Below are positions 12,787-16,518 of a stretch of 16,518 bases of DNA, in pieces (the first letter of the stretch is position 1; each line of letters begins with the position of its first letter). The DNA lies in NCBI GenBank assembly GCA_016296675.1, contig JAEDIV010000045.1, positions 1 through 16,518 on the forward strand, in the 5' to 3' direction. Source of the stretch: Clostridia bacterium (GTDB lineage: Bacteria; Bacillota; Clostridia; Christensenellales; Aristaeellaceae). Below the pieces are notes generated by a model that saw only the letters and a list, made by a program, of their open reading frames with translations, was not told the DNA's origin and made no database searches. Position numbers and translations under genes: made by a program.

Positions 12787-15397
12787 TCTGACGATGTCTG
12801 CGTTCGGTCCATACGCCGGGGAAACCTTCATTGATTTTGAATTTTTGTCCGAAGGCGGCGTTTTTCTGATCACGGGCGATACAGGCGCAGGCAAGACGAC
12901 GATTTTTGACGCCATCAGCTTTGCACTTTTCGGCGAGGGATCCGGCGGCAAGGAAAGACGAAGCACCCGATCCTTTCGCTCGGATTATGCCGATGCGAAG
13001 ACGGAGACGTATGTGCGGTTTCGCTTTCAGCACAAAACGCGCACGTATGAAATTACGCGAAATCCCGAATACGAGCGAGATAAGGTGGTCGGAAAGGGCA
13101 AAACCAAGCAGACTGCGCGCGCTGTATTCAAATGCGAAGAAACCGGGGAGATTATTGACGGCATCAGCCAGGTAGATGAAAGGATACTGTCGCTGATCGG
13201 TCTTTCGCGCGATCAGTTTGCCCAGACGGTCATGATTGCCCAGGGCGATTTTTTGAAGATTCTGAACGCCAAGAGCGAGGAAAGAAAACGCCTTTTCCAG
13301 AAGATCTTCGGAACGAATGTGTTTTCCGACCTGCAAGCGCGGCTTAAGGAGATGTACGCTCAATCTAAGCAGCAGGTGGACATGCTTACGGACCGCGCAA
13401 ACAACGCCGTTGCGCGCATTCAGGCGCAAGGGGAATGGAAAGAAAAATTAGGTGCGCTCCCGAAAACGCCGGCAGGGCTTGCAAGGCTGATTCCGGAGCT
13501 TTCCGAATACATTGTCCTTCAGAAATCCCGGTTGGACGATCTGGACAGAGAGATAGATGAACACGACAAATTCAGATTGAAAAAGCAGGCTGAAATCGCG
13601 GAAGGACGCGCCTGCAACCGCGATTTTGATGAAATGGAAGCGTGCGAAAAGCAGCTTGAGAACCACAATAAGCGTATGGATGAAATCGCTGATTTTGAGA
13701 AGAAAGCAAACAGGGCGGTTTGCGCCATGCGCGTGAAGCCTTTTCAGGCGGTTTTTCAAAACGCTTTGAGACTGAAAAAGGAAGCGGAGAAGAAGCACGA
13801 GGGCGCAAAAGAAAATCAGCGGAAATATCGGCCGCTTTTAGAAGAAATCGAAAAACAGCTTTCGGATGCAAAAAAGACATACGACGAAAAGTATGTGCAT
13901 ATCAAAACACAGGCGGATGCGCTTTTAAAAGCCGTTCCGCTCATTCAAAAATATGCGGATGCAAAAAAAGAAAAAAGCATCTGCGCTTTGCGCCTTGAGC
14001 GCGCGCTGGCAAACGAAAAACGAGCCTATGACAGCTATATGGATGCAAGAAGACGGTTTTATCTCGGGCAGGCCGCTGTTCTTTCCAAAACGCTTTCAGA
14101 GGGTGTGCCGTGCCCGGTCTGTGGATCGACGCATCATCCGAATCCTGCAAAGGACGGCGAAAACGCTGTGACGCAGGAAAAGCTGGAACAGCATGAAAAA
14201 GCGTATCAGCTTGCTGCGCAGGCGGCCAGAGAAAATGAAAAAGAAGCTGCCATTTGGACGGCGGAGGAAAAGGGCGCGCTTTCGCAGCTTTTGGAAAGAG
14301 GCGTGGATCCATCGGATACGCAGGCGGACGTCAAACAGCGCGCATCCGAATTGCTCGACCGGGCAGATGACATGGAAAAATCAGTCAGAGAACTTACGCT
14401 TCGTGCAGAGAAGGGGCGTGCATTTCTGACGGAAGCCGTAGCGGTTATGAAGGAAACGGAAGAACTCACAGAAAAGTATGCGCTTGACGTTCAAAATGGT
14501 CTTGAAGAATACAACCTTGCGCTTTTCAAGGAAGGGTTTTCTGATGAAGAGGACTATCTTTCCTCGCTCCTTGACCCGATGACGTTTTCGAAGCTGGAGG
14601 GCGAAATCAAAGCCTACAATGATCTGAAAATCCGGCTGCGCGGACGGATTGATGCGCTTAAGACAAAGCTTACAGACAAAAAACGCGCTGATGTTTCTGC
14701 GATCTCTGATGCGCTCATGAGCGCTGAAGCGGTTCTTAAGGAAAAGAGGCAGGCGCGTTCAGCGGCAGATAAAGCGCTGACGGCAAACGAAGACGCGCTT
14801 TCAGAGCTTACTTCTGTACTCAGCAAAAAAGCCCTTGCAGAAGAAAAATGGGCGCTTGTTACGGACGTATATGCTTCTGTGTCCGGTCAGCAGTCGGGCA
14901 AGATGAAGCTGTCTTTTGAAACCTATGTTCAGCAGTATTATTTCAAACAGGTGATTGCTTCGGCAAACAAACGCCTTACGGTGCTCACGGAAGGGATGTT
15001 CACCCTGCGCATCAAGCAGGAGGCGAGCAACCTCCGGGCGCAGGCGGGCCTCGACCTTGAAGTGCTCGACCGAAGCACCGGACTTTGGAGGGATGTATCC
15101 ACGCTTTCCGGCGGCGAAAGCTTTATGGCGTCGCTTGCGCTTGCGCTGGGTCTTTCAGACGTCGTTCAGGCCGGAAGCGGAGGCATTCGCCTCGACGCCA
15201 TGTTCATCGATGAAGGCTTCGGAACGCTTGATGAAAACGCTATGCGTCAGGCGATATCGCTGCTTACGCGCCTGGCGGACGGAAACCGCCTTGTCGGCGT
15301 GATCTCTCATATGCCGGAGCTCAAGGAAAAAATCACAAAACGCATCGTAATCACCAAAAAGACCTTTGGTTCGGTTGCGAGTATCGAAGAAGGATAA
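12773..15397 (+). CDS. sbcC: ATPase subunit SbcC (Rad50-like)
   Basis: The 874-residue SMC-type ATPase has Walker A GDTGAGKTT at 35-43, Q-loop region FAQTVMIAQGDF (149-160), two long coiled-coil arms, the zinc-hook CPVC at 447-450, the ABC signature LSGGES at 778-783 and Walker B with MFIDEGFGTLDE (810-821). This is a complete SbcC, somewhat shorter than the E. coli protein because of shorter coiled coils. It dimerises through the zinc hook and drives the SbcD nuclease. GGAGGAG lies seven bases before ATG 12773, inside the end of sbcD. A strong terminator follows the stop. Confidence 0.96.
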   Translation: MRPIDLTMSAFGPYAGETFIDFEFLSEGGVFLITGDTGAGKTTIFDAISFALFGEGSGGKERRSTRSFRSDYADAKTETYVRFRFQHKTRTYEITRNPEYERDKVVGKGKTKQTARAVFKCEETGEIIDGISQVDERILSLIGLSRDQFAQTVMIAQGDFLKILNAKSEERKRLFQKIFGTNVFSDLQARLKEMYAQSKQQVDMLTDRANNAVARIQAQGEWKEKLGALPKTPAGLARLIPELSEYIVLQKSRLDDLDREIDEHDKFRLKKQAEIAEGRACNRDFDEMEACEKQLENHNKRMDEIADFEKKANRAVCAMRVKPFQAVFQNALRLKKEAEKKHEGAKENQRKYRPLLEEIEKQLSDAKKTYDEKYVHIKTQADALLKAVPLIQKYADAKKEKSICALRLERALANEKRAYDSYMDARRRFYLGQAAVLSKTLSEGVPCPVCGSTHHPNPAKDGENAVTQEKLEQHEKAYQLAAQAARENEKEAAIWTAEEKGALSQLLERGVDPSDTQADVKQRASELLDRADDMEKSVRELTLRAEKGRAFLTEAVAVMKETEELTEKYALDVQNGLEEYNLALFKEGFSDEEDYLSSLLDPMTFSKLEGEIKAYNDLKIRLRGRIDALKTKLTDKKRADVSAISDALMSAEAVLKEKRQARSAADKALTANEDALSELTSVLSKKALAEEKWALVTDVYASVSGQQSGKMKLSFETYVQQYYFKQVIASANKRLTVLTEGMFTLRIKQEASNLRAQAGLDLEVLDRSTGLWRDVSTLSGGESFMASLALALGLSDVVQAGSGGIRLDAMFIDEGFGTLDENAMRQAISLLTRLADGNRLVGVISHMPELKEKITKRIVITKKTFGSVASIEEG

Positions 15398-15403
15398 AAA
15401 AAG

Positions 15404-15448
15404 AAGCTGTACCCTTTGGCGTTTGGTCGCCAAAGGGTACAGCTTTTT
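15404..15448. terminator. Strong bidirectional terminator
   Basis: A perfect 18-bp stem runs between 15404-15421 and 15428-15445 with loop TTTGGT. On the plus strand TTTTT follows; on the minus strand the stem is followed by CTTTTTTT. It ends sbcC and the convergent secreted-protein gene (stop at 15460). Confidence 0.94.
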
Positions 15449-15459
15449 CCATTATCCAA

Positions 15460-16203
15460 TCAGTAGATTTCGTACATATACGTGCCGCCGTCGATATAGA
15501 TCGTAACAAAGCCGCTGTCGACAAAAGCGTTGATCGGCACATCCTCCCAGTAGACGAAGGAGTATCTTCCGCCGGAGAAGCCCAGGCGCATGCACCAGGT
15601 GGTGTTAAGCGCCAATTCATTGGCGGTGAAGCGGACGTTTACTTCAGCGCCGTTTCTTACCCAGCTGGTGTTGCGCAGTTTGCCCCAGTTGCTGTTGTTG
15701 ATGGGGTAGAAGTAGATCTCGGTGATGGGATCGCCGGTCATGTTGAGAAGAGTGAAGGTTCCGCTCTGCTCGGGATTAATTCCATCGTAATCGAGAGTCA
15801 TGCCGCCGTATTCGTTTGAAGTCAGAAGAATAGTTCCGGCGCTTACGAGTTCGGAAGGATAGATGTTATCCCATTCGGAATAGTAATGTCTGCCACCCTT
15901 TGTATAGCAGATGCGCATCGACCAGTCGACACTTAAGCGCATTTCCGCATTTGTGAAACGAATGGTTGCGCTGTTTCCGTTGTAAATCCAATTGGTGATT
16001 CGGCACTGGCCGAGGGCGGTGTTATAGGAGGGACGCAGGTAAATCTCGGAAATGGGATTGCCGGACATGTTGACAAGTGTGAAGACGTTGGAACTTGAAG
16101 CGTTGTAATTGTAGCTGGAAGCAGATGCTGTCAGATTCATGCTCATAACAAGCATAATCAGCATGAGGGCGAGGGTGAAGATACGGGATAAACGACTGCG
16201 CAT
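15460..16203 (-). CDS. Secreted protein with two tandem copies of one beta-rich domain
   Basis: The 247-residue protein begins with a signal peptide (positive MRSRLSR, hydrophobic 8-25, cleavage near Ala-Ser-Ala-Ser 26-29). Two related domains follow: residues 41-127 and 150-235. They align throughout; for example FTLVNMSGNPISEIYL against FTLLNMTGDPITEIYF, ATIRFTNAEMRLSVDWSMRI against VNVRFTANELALNTTWCMRL, and SEWDNIY against VYWEDVP. Each resembles the small beta-sandwich domains found repeated in secreted clostridial proteins, where binding rather than catalysis is likely; that comparison is from memory. No catalytic motif or wall anchor is seen. AAGGAGGAAA stands properly before ATG. It shares the terminator with sbcC. 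Confidence 0.83.
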   Translation of the reverse strand: MRSRLSRIFTLALMLIMLVMSMNLTASASSYNYNASSSNVFTLVNMSGNPISEIYLRPSYNTALGQCRITNWIYNGNSATIRFTNAEMRLSVDWSMRICYTKGGRHYYSEWDNIYPSELVSAGTILLTSNEYGGMTLDYDGINPEQSGTFTLLNMTGDPITEIYFYPINNSNWGKLRNTSWVRNGAEVNVRFTANELALNTTWCMRLGFSGGRYSFVYWEDVPINAFVDSGFVTIYIDGGTYMYEIY

Positions 16204-16246
16204 AGCGGTTTCCTCCTTGTGTATATCTGTTAATTATGATAACACC

Positions 16247-16252
16247 ATTATA
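16247..16252 (-). promoter_or_regulatory. Probable -10 box of the tandem-domain secreted protein gene
   Basis: Minus-strand TATAAT at 16247-16252 lies about 44 bases before the start codon; no good -35 is seen at 17 bases. A second minus-strand TATAAT at 16394-16399 is further upstream, also without a clear -35. Confidence 0.5.
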
Positions 16253-16436
16253 TTGATTGCGGGACTCGGTTGGTTTAATAAAGTATGAAGAAATGGTGAC
16301 GAAGCGGTTTTGATACGGCTAACAGATGTTCAGGTTAGTTTTTGATTCAACTGTTTTTCATTTTATATCCGCCTTTCGTTTGCTTGTGAGGCTATTATAG
16401 ATGCCGAAGACAATGGGTTTTGAAAAGCGTTTCCGG
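16253..16436. other. Intergenic stretch without a recognised gene
   Basis: No open frame with a plausible ribosome binding site was found. It is A/T-rich and holds a minus-strand TATAAT at 16394-16399, followed by AAAGGCGG and an ATG that meets a stop after four codons, so nothing is coded there. Confidence 0.5.
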
Positions 16437-16466
16437 CAATAAAAAAGCTGCCCGTAAGGGGCAGTT
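16437..16466 (-). terminator. Terminator of a minus-strand gene beyond the window
   Basis: A stem CTGCCC (16448-16453) with GGGCAG (16459-16464), extended by weaker pairs, is followed on the minus strand by CTTTTTTATTG. On the plus strand only TTTC follows, so the direction is minus. The gene it serves must lie to the right of 16518. Confidence 0.7.
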
Positions 16467-16471
16467 TCAAG

Positions 16472-16498
16472 CCATCAAAAAAGTACCTTTTTTGATGG
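16472..16498. repeat. Perfect 12-bp hairpin next to the terminator
   Basis: CCATCAAAAAAG (16472-16483) pairs exactly with CTTTTTTGATGG (16487-16498) around loop TAC. Each arm carries six A or T, so it may act as a second, weaker terminator in either direction. Confidence 0.7.
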
Positions 16499-16518
16499 GA
16501 AGGGCCGATCCCCTGAAA

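Overview
The window looks like chromosomal sequence from an anaerobic, probably gut- or rumen-associated member of the Clostridia (low-to-mid GC Firmicutes). Support for this: strong GGAGG-type ribosome binding sites, many sigma-A promoters close to TTGACA-17-TATAAT, short intergenic gaps, intrinsic terminators, and the gene families present (MrfB/YprB-type exonuclease, MgtE, a TtcA-like PP-loop protein, DUF4160, DUF4282-like, DUF2284, SbcDC). The exact order cannot be fixed from sequence reading alone. No complete insertion sequence, phage, CRISPR array or defence island was seen. Most of the window is ordinary housekeeping and accessory gene content.

Layout. 1-97: 3' part of a tRNA-Lys(CTT) and its terminator. 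98-407: gene-poor stretch. 408-1277 (-): secreted SH3b protein, divergent from 1459-3352 (+), an MrfB-like exonuclease overlapping a TPR protein; a perfect 22-bp tandem repeat lies between them. 3425-4961 (-): three single-gene units, namely a small membrane protein, a DUF4160 protein and a nitroreductase. 5089-7441 (+): mgtE with a structured leader carrying a 26-codon ORF, followed by a ttcA-like gene and a large compound hairpin. 7594-8844 (+): a GH27-family glycosidase under its own extended -10 promoter. 8864-9036: a MITE-like element with a perfect 25-bp inverted repeat. 9048-10886 (-): a large multi-spanning membrane protein resembling GT-C glycosyltransferases. 11120-15397 (+): a DUF2284-sbcD-sbcC operon ending in a strong bidirectional terminator. 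15460-16203 (-): a secreted protein made of two copies of one beta-rich domain. 16437-16498: two hairpins, the first being the terminator of a minus-strand gene beyond the window.

Functional themes. DNA repair: an MrfB-like exonuclease without an adjacent MrfA helicase, and a complete SbcCD pair. Magnesium uptake and tRNA thiolation: mgtE and ttcA share an operon. Cell surface: two exported proteins, two membrane proteins and a possible envelope glycosyltransferase.

The best candidate for something undescribed is the mgtE leader. It has a small ORF with an ideal ribosome binding site, followed by two mutually exclusive hairpins, one of which would hide the mgtE ribosome binding site. It does not match the M-box consensus as I recall it. 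The GH27 protein, which lacks the usual Asp-Asp substrate-binding pair, is a second good candidate.
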